Source: JAWKIW01 sp046331175 (GTDB taxonomy: Bacteria; Actinomycetota; Acidimicrobiia; Acidimicrobiales; Acidimicrobilacustridaceae). Taken from it: a stretch of DNA of 64,000 nt. The notes below the pieces were generated by a model. It searched no databases. It was not told the DNA's origin and was given only the letters and a program-made list of their open reading frames with translations. The stretch lies in the NCBI GenBank assembly GCA_046331175.1, contig JAXLRI010000018.1, positions 1 through 64,000 on the forward strand, given 5' to 3'. Each line of letters starts with the position of its first letter. The stretch's first letter is position 1. Below are positions 56,894 to 64,000 of this stretch, piece by piece. A program made the position numbers and the translations under genes.

Positions 56894-59449
56894 ATGCTCT
56901 CGTTCTCCGACCCCGCCCCGACGCTCGCCCCCGATCCGGTCGTCCCGAGCGTCGACCTCGACGTCGTGTTCGCCGCCATGCCCGCGGCCGCGGTCATCGT
57001 CCGCGAGGTCGACGACGTCGAGCGGATCGTTCGGGCCAACGAGGCGTTCTGCGAGCTCTTCGGCATCAGCCGCACCCCCGACCAGCTCGCGGGCGACCGC
57101 TGGCGGGGTCGGCCCGTGCGCCTCGACGACGAGCGGTCGACCGTCAACGGGGCCCTGCTCGTGCGCGACGCCAACGGGATCGAGGGCCGCCACCTCGTGA
57201 CGCTGTCCGACGGCCGCGTCATCGAGACCGACATCCGCAGGCTGCCGGGTGAGGGCTCGCCCCGGGTCATCGCGTTCCGCGACGTCACGGTGCGCGAGCA
57301 GGCCGAGGAGCGCCTCCGCAGGTCCAACCGCATGCTGGAGGCGGTGGCCCGCATCGAGGCCGACTACCTCGTGAGCGAGGACCGCGAGTCGGTCTTCACC
57401 CTGCTGCTCGAGGCGGTCCTCGACCTCACCGACAGCGACTTCGGCTTCATCGGCGACGTGCTGCACCGTCCCACCGGCGAGCCGTTCATCAAGGTCCACC
57501 ACCTCACCAACATCGCCTGGGACGACGCCACCCAGGCCCTCTACGACTCGCACCTCAGCGGGGGCCTGGAGTTCGGCAACCTCGACACGCTGTTCGGCGC
57601 CAGCCTCGTCACCGGCGAGGTCGTCATCGCCACGGACCCCGAGCACGACCACCGCGCCGGCGGCCTGCCGCCGGGTCATCCGCCGCTCGACAGCTACCTC
57701 GGCGTGCCCCTGAAGGTCGGTGACGACCTGATCGGGATGATCGGCGTGGCCAACCGACCGGGCGGCTACGACGAGGCCCTCCTCGAGTGGCTGGCCCCGC
57801 TGCTGGCGGCCGCCACCGCCGTGTTCCAGGCCTACCGCATCGACACCGAGCGCCAGCGGGCCGAGGCCGCGCTCACCGAGGCTCGTGACGCCGCCGTGGC
57901 CGCCAGCCGGTCCAAGTCCGAGTTCGTGGCCACCGTCAGCCACGAGATGCGCACCCCGCTGCACGCGCTGCTCGGCCTGTCCGAGCTGCTGCTGCGGGGC
58001 CACGGCCTCGCCGAGGGCGACCGCCGGGCGGTGCGCGCCATCCACGACTCGGCCTCCTCGCTGTCGGCGCTGATCGGCGACGTGCTCGACTTCTCCCAGA
58101 TCGAGGCCGGTCGCCTCGAGATCGCCGACGAGCCCTACGACGTGCGCGACGTGCTCGACCACGTCGAGGCGCTGCTGCGCCCACAGGCGCGGGCGCGGTC
58201 CCTCACGCTGCACGTGTCGGCGGCCGCCGACCTGCCCGCCCTGGTGCTGGGTGACCGGCGACGGCTCCAGGAGGTGCTGATCAACCTGGTCGGCAACGCG
58301 GTGAAGTTCACCGAGCACGGCGGCGTGCACGTGTCCGTGGTGGTCGAGGCCGAGGCCCCGGCGCTGCGGTTCTCGGTCACCGACACCGGCCCCGGCATCC
58401 CGCCCGACGCCCAGGCCCGCATCTTCGAGCCCTTCGACCGGGGCGCCTCCGACGAGGCGGCACCCGGCACCGGGCTCGGCCTGTCGATCTCCGCCCGGCT
58501 CGTCGAGCTGCTCGGCGGCCGCCTGCACCTGTGCTCGGAGGCCGGCCGGGGCAGCACGTTCTCGTTCGCGCTGCCCCTCCGCGCCGCCGAGCCCACCCCC
58601 GAGCTCGACGACGGGCGTCCCAGCCCGGCCGACAGCAGCGCCCGCCCGAGCGCCGGCCGGGTCCTGGTGGTGGAGGACAACGAGGTGAACCGCCTGCTGG
58701 CCGACACCCAGCTGCGGGCCCTCGGCTACGAGTGCCTGCTCGCCGAGGGCGGTGCGGCGGCGCTCGACGTGCTGGCCCGCACCCGGGTCGACGTCGTCCT
58801 GATGGACCTGCGGATGCCCGACCTCGACGGCGTCGAGACCACCCGCCGGATCCGCGCCGCCCAGCACGCCACCTCCAGCCGGGTGCCGATCGTGGCCGTG
58901 TCCGCCAGCGCCACGGCCCAGGAGCAGATCCGCTGCCTCAGCGCCGGCATGGACGACTTCCTCCCGAAGCCGGTCACCCTGGATGCCCTGCGGGCCATGC
59001 TCGAGCGGTGGGCGCCGGGGCGCCCCCACCGCGACGGCTCCGCCAGCCCGGCCGAGGCCGAGCCGGGCACCGGGTCCGACCGCGCGCTGGCCGACTTCCG
59101 GGAGCACCTGCACCAGCTGGGCGCCGACGACGAGGTCGGGGCCCGCCTCATCGACTCCTTCCTCGTCGAGCTCCCCGGCCGCTGCGCGGCCCTCGACCAG
59201 GCCGTGGCCGAGGGCGACCTGCCGGCCATCGCCTTCGCCGCCCATGCCCTGACCTCGTCGGCCAGCGCGGTCGCGGCCTGGGACCTGCGGGCCCGGTCGG
59301 CCCGGCTGGAGGACACGGCTCGCCGGTCCGCGCCGTCCGAGCTGGCGCTGGTGCAGGAGCTGGCCGGCCAGGTCGCCACCACCTGCCGCACCGCTGCCGA
59401 GGACCTCGCCGCCCTCCGCCACCTCCTCGACCAGGACGTCCCCACATGA
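56894..59449 (+). CDS. Hybrid sensor histidine kinase (PAS-GAF-HisKA-HATPase-REC-Hpt)
   Basis: An 851-residue soluble hybrid kinase. Domain order: PAS (about 20-135), GAF (about 155-315, FGFIGDVLHRPTGEPFIK to GMIGVANRPGGYDEALL), dimerisation/phosphoacceptor H350 in VSHEMRTPLHALL, ATPase with N-box LINLVGNAVKFTEHGG and G-boxes DTGPGIPPDAQ and GTGLGLSISARLV, receiver with D638 in VVLMDLRMPDLDG and K692, and C-terminal Hpt with H784 in AFAAHALTSSASAV. It is a complete intramolecular phosphorelay. No membrane helix. The next gene starts in an ATGA overlap. Confidence 0.95.
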   Translation: MLSFSDPAPTLAPDPVVPSVDLDVVFAAMPAAAVIVREVDDVERIVRANEAFCELFGISRTPDQLAGDRWRGRPVRLDDERSTVNGALLVRDANGIEGRHLVTLSDGRVIETDIRRLPGEGSPRVIAFRDVTVREQAEERLRRSNRMLEAVARIEADYLVSEDRESVFTLLLEAVLDLTDSDFGFIGDVLHRPTGEPFIKVHHLTNIAWDDATQALYDSHLSGGLEFGNLDTLFGASLVTGEVVIATDPEHDHRAGGLPPGHPPLDSYLGVPLKVGDDLIGMIGVANRPGGYDEALLEWLAPLLAAATAVFQAYRIDTERQRAEAALTEARDAAVAASRSKSEFVATVSHEMRTPLHALLGLSELLLRGHGLAEGDRRAVRAIHDSASSLSALIGDVLDFSQIEAGRLEIADEPYDVRDVLDHVEALLRPQARARSLTLHVSAAADLPALVLGDRRRLQEVLINLVGNAVKFTEHGGVHVSVVVEAEAPALRFSVTDTGPGIPPDAQARIFEPFDRGASDEAAPGTGLGLSISARLVELLGGRLHLCSEAGRGSTFSFALPLRAAEPTPELDDGRPSPADSSARPSAGRVLVVEDNEVNRLLADTQLRALGYECLLAEGGAAALDVLARTRVDVVLMDLRMPDLDGVETTRRIRAAQHATSSRVPIVAVSASATAQEQIRCLSAGMDDFLPKPVTLDALRAMLERWAPGRPHRDGSASPAEAEPGTGSDRALADFREHLHQLGADDEVGARLIDSFLVELPGRCAALDQAVAEGDLPAIAFAAHALTSSASAVAAWDLRARSARLEDTARRSAPSELALVQELAGQVATTCRTAAEDLAALRHLLDQDVPT

Positions 59450-60123
59450 CCGCGACCACTGCTGCTCCTCCGGCGCCGACCGTGGGCGACTGCCGGCGCT
59501 GCCTCGTCGGCCGCCTCGGCGAGGTCGTCGACAACATGGCCGACGGCCTCTCGGTCTTCGACCCGGTTCGGGACGACCAGGGCCGCATCGTCGACTTCGT
59601 CGTGCGCTTCTCCAACCCCCACGCCCAGGCCCTGCTCGGCCTGGACGAGGCGCAGCTGGTGGGCCGGCGCTGCCGTGACCTCTTCCCCGGGGCGGCCGAG
59701 CACCTCATCGGGCTCTGGACGGCCACGCTCGAGCGTGGCGAGCCCGCGTTCGAAGAGGTGAAGCTGCACGCCGTCGACGGGACGGCCTCGTGGCTGCACC
59801 AGCAGGTCGTCCCCATCGACGACGGCATCGCCGTGCTCACCGAGCACATCGCCGACCCGGCGCTGGCCGAGCCCGACCCGACCGGTCCCGCCACGGGCGA
59901 CTGGACGGTCCTCGAGCACCGCCTCGTCAACCCGCTCCACGCCGTGATCGGCTTCGCCGAGCTGCTCGCCGACTCCGCCCTCGACCCCCGGCAGCAGGAG
60001 GCCGTCGACCACCTCCGCGCCGCTGCGGCCGAGCTGGCCACCGTGGTCGACGAGCTGCGCGGCACCCAGGGGGGCGCCGGTGCTCCCACCGGGGGGCCGA
60101 TCCGCACCACGATGGGGGCATGA
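59446..60123 (+). CDS. PAS + DHp protein lacking an ATPase domain
   Basis: A 225-residue protein. Residues about 20-140 form a PAS domain (VVDNMADGLSVFDPVRDDQG, HAQALLGLDEAQLVGRRCRD, DLFPGAA). Residues about 150-205 look like the dimerisation/histidine helix pair of a kinase: H158 in EHRLVNPLHAVIGFAELLAD, which aligns with the H-E-x-R-T-P-L box but has Arg after the His. The chain then ends at 225, so the catalytic ATPase domain is missing. It could act as a phospho-His shuttle or a heterodimer partner of the hybrid kinase. It overlaps both neighbours by 4 nt. Confidence 0.82.
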   Translation: MTATTAAPPAPTVGDCRRCLVGRLGEVVDNMADGLSVFDPVRDDQGRIVDFVVRFSNPHAQALLGLDEAQLVGRRCRDLFPGAAEHLIGLWTATLERGEPAFEEVKLHAVDGTASWLHQQVVPIDDGIAVLTEHIADPALAEPDPTGPATGDWTVLEHRLVNPLHAVIGFAELLADSALDPRQQEAVDHLRAAAAELATVVDELRGTQGGAGAPTGGPIRTTMGA

Positions 60124-60944
60124 CCGCCGAACGCCCGCTCGTGCTCGTCGTCGACGACGACGCCACCCAGCGGCTGCTGCTCGAGGCGCAGGTGGCCCGC
60201 CTCGGCTGGCCCGTGCTCGCCGTGGGCGGCGGCGACGAGGCCCTCGCCGCCGTCGACGACACCTTCGTCGGCCTGGTGCTGCTCGACCGCTGGATGCCCG
60301 ACGTCGACGGCGTCGAGGTGACCCGCCGCCTGCGGGCGCGCGAGGTCGGCGGCGACGCCCACCTGCCGATCGTCGGCCTGACCGCCGCCGCCGACGCCGC
60401 CGGCATCGACGCCTGCCTCGAGGCGGGGATGGACGAGGTGCTGACCAAGCCGCTGCTGCTCGCCGACCTCACCGCCCTCCTCGACCGGTGGGCATCGGGC
60501 CCGGCACCCACGACGGCGCCGGAGGCCCGTCGCCCGTCCGGACCGGCAGCGGCCACCGTGGCGACCGGCGCCCGGCCGCCCGACGCCGACCTCCCGTTGG
60601 TCGACCCGGCCCGACGGGCCACCACCGAGGCCGAGCTCGGGGCCGAGGTCGTGGCCACCATCGTCGAGACCTTCCTCGGCGCCCTGCCCGAGCGCCAGGC
60701 CGCCGTCGCCGATGCGGCGTCCTACCACCGGCTCCACGACCTCCAGCAGGCCGCCCACCTGCTGGCCGGCGCCGCCGACCTGGTTGCCGCCAGCCGCCTC
60801 GCCGCCCGGTGCCGCTCGCTGGCCGCGGCCGCCACCGTCCCCGAGCTGGCCGACGTCATCCGCTTCGGCGCCCTGTGCGAGGAGACCGCGGCGGCGCTGC
60901 GCGCCGCCGTCGTCGACCCCGGTCCGCCGTGGGAGCGCCGCTGA
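60120..60944 (+). CDS. Receiver-Hpt protein (REC + histidine phosphotransfer)
   Basis: A 274-residue protein with an N-terminal receiver domain (VLVVDDDATQRLL, phospho-acceptor D56 in LVLLDRWMPDVDGVEVT, K110 in VLTKPLLLADL) and, after a Pro/Ala linker, an Hpt helix bundle with H213 in DLQQAAHLLAGAADLVAASR. No output domain. It should receive phosphate from the hybrid kinase and pass it on or drain it. ATG 60120 overlaps the preceding stop. Confidence 0.9.
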   Translation: MTAERPLVLVVDDDATQRLLLEAQVARLGWPVLAVGGGDEALAAVDDTFVGLVLLDRWMPDVDGVEVTRRLRAREVGGDAHLPIVGLTAAADAAGIDACLEAGMDEVLTKPLLLADLTALLDRWASGPAPTTAPEARRPSGPAAATVATGARPPDADLPLVDPARRATTEAELGAEVVATIVETFLGALPERQAAVADAASYHRLHDLQQAAHLLAGAADLVAASRLAARCRSLAAAATVPELADVIRFGALCEETAAALRAAVVDPGPPWERR

Positions 60945-60961
60945 CCGGCGGCACACCGGCT

Positions 60962-61010
60962 CTTGCCCGGCTCTTGCCGGGACTTGCCCGACTCCTACCG
61001 CTCCCTTGAT
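60962..61010 (+). promoter_or_regulatory. Phased direct repeats (CTTGCC type) upstream of the OmpR regulator
   Basis: CTTGCC recurs at 60962, 60973 and 60983, followed by CTACCG at 60995 and CTTGAT at 61005, with steps of 11, 10, 12 and 10 bp. Such helically phased direct repeats are the usual layout of OmpR-type sites, so autoregulation is plausible. Confidence 0.5.
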
Positions 61011-61082
61011 CGGGCCTTCATGCGAGCCCGCCATGCTGCACGGCGACGACCCGGTACCGACCCCCCCAGGAGGCTCGCCACC

Positions 61083-61817
61083 GTGCCAACCATGCAAGAC
61101 GTCCCCCTGCGTGCCCTCGTCGTCGACGACACGGCCGAGCAGCGGATGGCCCTCGAATCGCTCCTGCAGCGGCAGGGCTTCGACGTCCACACCGCGGCCG
61201 ACGGCGAGACCGCCGTCGCCGTGGCCGAGGAGCTGGCACCGGCGCTCGTGCTGCTCGACGTCGGCCTGCCCGGCATGGACGGGACCGAGGTCTGCCGGCG
61301 GCTCCGCCTCTTCAGCGACGCCTACGTCGTGATGGTGACCTCGCGCGACGAGGAGATCGACAAGGTGGTCGGGCTGGCCGTCGGCGCCGACGACTACCTC
61401 ACCAAGCCGTACTCGGGCCGGGAGCTCGTGGCACGGGTGGGAGCCATGCTCCGCCGGCCACGCCACACCGGGGACGCCCCGAGCGGGGCCGACGACCCGA
61501 CGCCCGACGAGCGCCTCGCCCGCGGGCACCTGGTGATCGACCCGGCCGCGCGCGAGGTGCGCTGCGACGGCGAGGAGGTGCACCTGACCCGCCTCGAGTT
61601 CGACCTGCTGCTCACCCTGGCCAACCGGCCGTCGATGGTCTTCACCCGGCCCCAGCTCATCGAGCAGGTGTGGGGCGCGGGGTGGTACGGCGACGAGCAC
61701 GTCGTCGACGTGCACATCAAGAACCTGCGCCGCAAGGTCGACCGGGCCGGGATGCCCGGCGTGGTGAAGACCGTGCGCGGCGTCGGCTACCGGTTCGACG
61801 CCGGCACGATCGGCTGA
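61083..61817 (+). CDS. OmpR/PhoB-type response regulator
   Basis: A 244-residue regulator. Receiver: LVVDDTAEQRMALESLLQRQ, phospho-acceptor D59 in LVLLDVGLPGMDG, lysine in DDYLTKPYSGREL. Winged helix: LVIDPAAREVRCDGEEVHLT, RLEFDLLLTLANRPSMVFTR, VVDVHIKNLRRKVDRAGMPG and TVRGVGYRF, i.e. the canonical OmpR recognition helix and wing. GTG 61083 is preceded by AGGAGG. It is the probable final acceptor of the phosphorelay encoded upstream, although it has its own 138-bp upstream region. A tauD pseudogene overlaps its 3' end on the other strand. Confidence 0.95.
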   Translation: MPTMQDVPLRALVVDDTAEQRMALESLLQRQGFDVHTAADGETAVAVAEELAPALVLLDVGLPGMDGTEVCRRLRLFSDAYVVMVTSRDEEIDKVVGLAVGADDYLTKPYSGRELVARVGAMLRRPRHTGDAPSGADDPTPDERLARGHLVIDPAAREVRCDGEEVHLTRLEFDLLLTLANRPSMVFTRPQLIEQVWGAGWYGDEHVVDVHIKNLRRKVDRAGMPGVVKTVRGVGYRFDAGTIG

Positions 61818-62300
61818 GCGGCGCCCAGCCGCGGCGGCTCGCCGGTGGCGGGCTCGCGGGCGGCATCGGCCTTCAGCGCCCGGCGCAGATCCCAGTCGTG
61901 TCGTGACGCCGCGCCCCGGGTCGACGTCCACGGCGCCCACCGGGCCGGCTCCCCCTCGGGCCGATCACCCATCACGGTGACGCGCTGGATGACCCGCTCG
62001 CCGGAGAAGTCGTTCAGCACGTAGTGCTGGGTGGCCGTGGCGGTCGACGGACAGGTCCTGGTCGGGCAGGAACACGACCAGGTGCTCGAGCAGCAACGCG
62101 CCGAGCAGGTCGAGGTCGTCGCCGTCGGCGGCGGCGAGGTCGAGGCCACGGATCTCGGCGCCGAGCGCCGGCGTCAGCCGCTGCACCTGCCAACCACGGT
62201 CGGCGGCCTCCTGCGTGGCCGGGCCGGGTCCCCCCGGATCGTCCCGATCATCGACGGCGGCGCCGCCCCACGGCTGCGTGCGGGCTTCCGGTGCGGTCAT
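61787..62300 (-). pseudogene. Decayed TauD/TfdA-type dioxygenase gene
   Basis: From ATG 62300 the frame gives the TauD-like N-terminus QRLTPALGAEIRGLDLAAAD and LLEHLVVFLPDQDLSVDRH (about residues 40-80), then loses similarity. A second frame, reached by a shift near 62030, carries a TauD C-terminus: ATQHYVLNDFSGERVIQRVT and VMGDRPEGEP, ending at 61787. The central part with the iron ligands HxD and distal H, about 180-200 residues, is missing. So the gene has a large internal deletion plus frame change. A ribosome-binding site (GGAAGG) and an operator-like inverted repeat upstream remain intact. Normal enzymes use alpha-ketoglutarate to release sulfite from taurine-type substrates. Confidence 0.75.
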
Positions 62301-62310
62301 GGCAGTCCTT

Positions 62311-62336
62311 CCGACAACTCCGATGGAGTTGGTCGG
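62311..62336. promoter_or_regulatory. Operator-like inverted repeat upstream of the tauD pseudogene
   Basis: AACTCC-GAT-GGAGTT is perfect and is extended by CCGAC/GTCGG arms with a one-base asymmetry, 11 bp before the pseudogene start. It may be a former binding site for a sulfur-related regulator; the protein is not known. Confidence 0.5.
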
Positions 62337-62364
62337 CTTTCTACCACACCACCCGGGTCGGGCC

Positions 62365-63666
62365 TCAGCCGGTGAAGGCCGCCGTGACCGTGTACTGGCT
62401 CGGCAGGTCCTGGCACGCAATGCCGTTGTTGTCCCCGTCGAGGTGGTTGGGATCGGTCGGATCCTGGTTCAGCACTGCCTGCGCCTGCTCCTGGTACGTG
62501 AAGTCGGAGCAGTTGTAGATGTCCGCACCTGACGTCGTCGTCGTCGACCCGCTTGTGGTTGTCGTGGTCGCTGGTGGGCAGGCGTCGGTGGTGAGGTCGT
62601 AGCTGATGGTGACCGAGCCGTCGGGGGCGTCGATGGCCGGCGCCGACGACGTGCCCGTCGCCGTCGCGATCACGAACGACGAGCCACCGCCACCGCCGCT
62701 GCCCGAGTTGCCACCGGCGCCTCCGCCGTAGCCGGCGCCGCCACCACCGCCACCGGCGCTGCCGCCGACCGCACCCGCGCCGCCGCCACCGAAGCCGACG
62801 CCGCCGCCACCGCCACCACCGATGCCGCTGCCGCCGTTGCCGCCGTTGCCCCCGGTGCCGCTGCCCGCACCGCCGGCGCCCGACTGGGCCGAGGACGTGC
62901 CGCCCAGACCCGTACCGGTGCCGCCGGTGCCGCCCACCAGGGAGCCGCCACCACCACCGCCGACGCCGGCCGCGCCGGCGCCGCCGTCACCGCTGTTGCC
63001 CGACGAGCCGGCCGCGCCCACGCCGCCGCCGCCCGAGCCGTCGATCCCGTTACCGGTGCCGCCGGTGCCGCCGTCGCCGTTCACGGCGCCGCCGGTGGAG
63101 GCGGTGCCGCCGCCGACGCCACCGCTGCCGCCCGCGCTGCCGAGCAGGCCGGCCGAGCCGCCGCCCGCGGAGGCGTTCGACGACGCCGCGCCGCCACCAC
63201 CACCGGCCACGACGAGCGCCGACGTGCCCGAGGCGACCACCGACGCACCGCCACCGCCGCCGCCACCGCCGAGGGGCTGCTGCTGCTGGGCGCCACCACC
63301 ACCGCCGCCGCCGAAGCCGCCGGGGCCGGACGCGGCGTCGGTGCCGTTGGCGCCCTGGCTGGCCACCTGCACGGAGAGCACCTGGGCCGGCGTCACCGCC
63401 ACGCGGCCCGTGACCGTCGCGGCGACGCCGCCGGCACCGCCGGACCGGCCCGATCCCCCGCGCCCACCTGTCGCGCTGATGGTCACGAAGCACACCCCCG
63501 TCGGCACGGTGTAGGCGGCCGTGCCCGGCGACGAGAACGTCTGGCTGACCGGCGCCGCGCCGACGGGGTCGGCGACGGCCAGCAGCGGGGCTGCGGCCAG
63601 AGCGACGACCCCGGCGGCAGCGGCAGCATGCCGGCGTGAGCGGGTGGAGCGAGCAGAGCGGGTCAT
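62365..63666 (-). CDS. Exported glycine-rich protein with Excalibur domain, ending in AAFTG
   Basis: A 433-residue secreted protein. Signal peptide AAAAAGVVALAAAPLLAVAD ending GAAPVS; a short beta domain (FSSPGTAAYTVPTGVCFVTI) then about 250 residues of GGx/GGGG-rich sequence reminiscent of PE_PGRS or other Gly-rich surface proteins, a Thr/Ser linker, and a C-terminal Excalibur calcium-binding domain NCSDFTYQEQAQAVLNQDPT, DPNHLDGDNNGIACQDLP. After ten more residues it stops at TVTAAFTG. GGAGG precedes ATG 63666 and a TAGCGT -10 box is near 63702-63707. Shares its extreme C-terminus with the CHRD and GH5 proteins. Confidence 0.88.
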   Translation of the reverse strand: MTRSARSTRSRRHAAAAAGVVALAAAPLLAVADPVGAAPVSQTFSSPGTAAYTVPTGVCFVTISATGGRGGSGRSGGAGGVAATVTGRVAVTPAQVLSVQVASQGANGTDAASGPGGFGGGGGGGAQQQQPLGGGGGGGGASVVASGTSALVVAGGGGGAASSNASAGGGSAGLLGSAGGSGGVGGGTASTGGAVNGDGGTGGTGNGIDGSGGGGVGAAGSSGNSGDGGAGAAGVGGGGGGSLVGGTGGTGTGLGGTSSAQSGAGGAGSGTGGNGGNGGSGIGGGGGGGVGFGGGGAGAVGGSAGGGGGGAGYGGGAGGNSGSGGGGGSSFVIATATGTSSAPAIDAPDGSVTISYDLTTDACPPATTTTTSGSTTTTSGADIYNCSDFTYQEQAQAVLNQDPTDPNHLDGDNNGIACQDLPSQYTVTAAFTG

Positions 63667-63717
63667 GGTGACCTCCGGGATCCGACCGAGGAGTGGAGGA
63701 ACGCTAGCCCGACCCGG

Positions 63718-64000
63718 TCAGCAGAAGTCGGAACCGCCGTCGACGTTCACGTTGGCGCCGGTCATGTAGGTGTTGATCCGCGAGCCGACGAAGGCGATGA
63801 CGGGGCCGATCTCGGCCGGGTCGGCGGCCCGCCCGAGGTGGGCCGGGTGGCCGAAGTCCTCGGCCATGATCCGCATCACGTCGTACAGGTCGTCGGGGTC
63901 GGCGTGGCGCTCGGGCGGCAACGCCTCGATGTAGCCGCGCATCCCGGCCGACGCGAACGACCCGGGCGAGACCGTGTTGACCAGGATCCCCTCGGGGGCC
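63718..64000 (-). CDS. Short-chain dehydrogenase/reductase, C-terminal part, runs off the window
   Basis: The last 93 residues of an SDR entering from the right edge. ILVNTVSPGSFASAGMRGYI corresponds to the N-x-V-x-P-G motif after the catalytic site, and GRAADPAEIGPVIAFVGSRI followed by NTYMTGANVNVDGGSDFC is the usual C-terminal cofactor/substrate region. The Rossmann and catalytic Tyr-x3-Lys parts lie outside the window. Class and substrate cannot be determined. Confidence 0.9.
   Translation of the reverse strand, partial: APEGILVNTVSPGSFASAGMRGYIEALPPERHADPDDLYDVMRIMAEDFGHPAHLGRAADPAEIGPVIAFVGSRINTYMTGANVNVDGGSDFC

Noticed and set aside
62822..63514. Proline-rich open frame on the plus strand
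   Set aside because: It is the exact antisense of the glycine-rich repeat region (GGC/GCC codons read as Pro), so a composition artefact.
1..64000. tRNA/rRNA genes, transposases, integrases or prophage genes
   Set aside because: None seen on either strand; gene content and composition look uniform, so no genomic island boundary is supported.

Overview
This window is very GC-rich (about 70% or more by eye) and reads as a chromosome segment of an actinomycete. Supporting signs are an F420-type luciferase-like oxidoreductase, an LCP cell-wall ligase, an RskA-type anti-sigma factor, a DUF222/HNH (13E12-type) protein, an Excalibur-domain protein, many GTG starts, and many starts that sit 6-8 nt behind a TAnnnT -10 box, as expected for leaderless mRNAs. 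The secreted-protein style (YcnI-like domains, ARILDTRDG repeats, FG-GAP lipoproteins) suggests class Acidimicrobiia, but no marker gene here proves it. I saw no rRNA, tRNA, CRISPR array, phage or insertion sequence.

Layout. 1-7.9 kb: a leftward acyl-CoA catabolic operon (TetR regulator, MaoC-type dehydratase, three crotonases, acyl-CoA dehydrogenase, two acyl-CoA synthetases) joined by 4-nt or short overlaps. 7.9-13 kb: secreted lipoproteins (an FG-GAP repeat protein and two tandem PQQ-type propellers) and a NIPSNAP-like protein. 13-16.5 kb: amidohydrolase, DUF2071 protein, TetR, CBS protein. 16.5-22.5 kb: secreted or membrane proteins (PepSY, a triple-repeat surface protein, and a YcnI / CHRD / YtkA-like copper-type cluster). 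22.5-32 kb: aldo/keto reductase, LCP protein, gpsA, sigma factor/anti-sigma operon, aminotransferase, PAP2 phosphatase, FAD amine-oxidase-like enzyme. 31.6-44.5 kb: hemerythrin, FMN split-barrel proteins, a two-component pair, ATP-grasp enzyme, lipase and PHB-type esterase, engB, DUF222/HNH, two phosphotransferases. 44.5-49.5 kb: a heterodimeric ABC exporter with its own TetR and a caspase-like protein. 49.5-56.8 kb: secreted GH5 enzyme, LLM enzyme, SnoaL-like protein, large ATPase-LuxR regulator, basic protein, UspA. 56.9-61.8 kb: a four-gene phosphorelay (hybrid kinase, PAS/DHp protein without ATPase, REC-Hpt protein, OmpR regulator). 61.8-64 kb: a tauD pseudogene, a glycine-rich Excalibur protein and a truncated SDR.

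Links between regions. (i) A perfect 14-bp palindrome TGAAC-N4-GTTCA stands upstream of the acyl-CoA operon, the NIPSNAP-like gene and the amidohydrolase, which suggests one local regulon; the adjacent TetR is the prime candidate. (ii) Three unrelated secreted proteins (CHRD, GH5, Excalibur) end exactly in (P/A)AFTG-COOH after a low-complexity stalk or small domain, a candidate C-terminal signal with no following membrane helix. (iii) Direct repeats phased at about 11 bp, the geometry used by OmpR/PhoP-type regulators, precede the PepSY gene, the hybrid kinase and the OmpR regulator. (iv) Two genes are visibly decayed (a DUF72 remnant and tauD).
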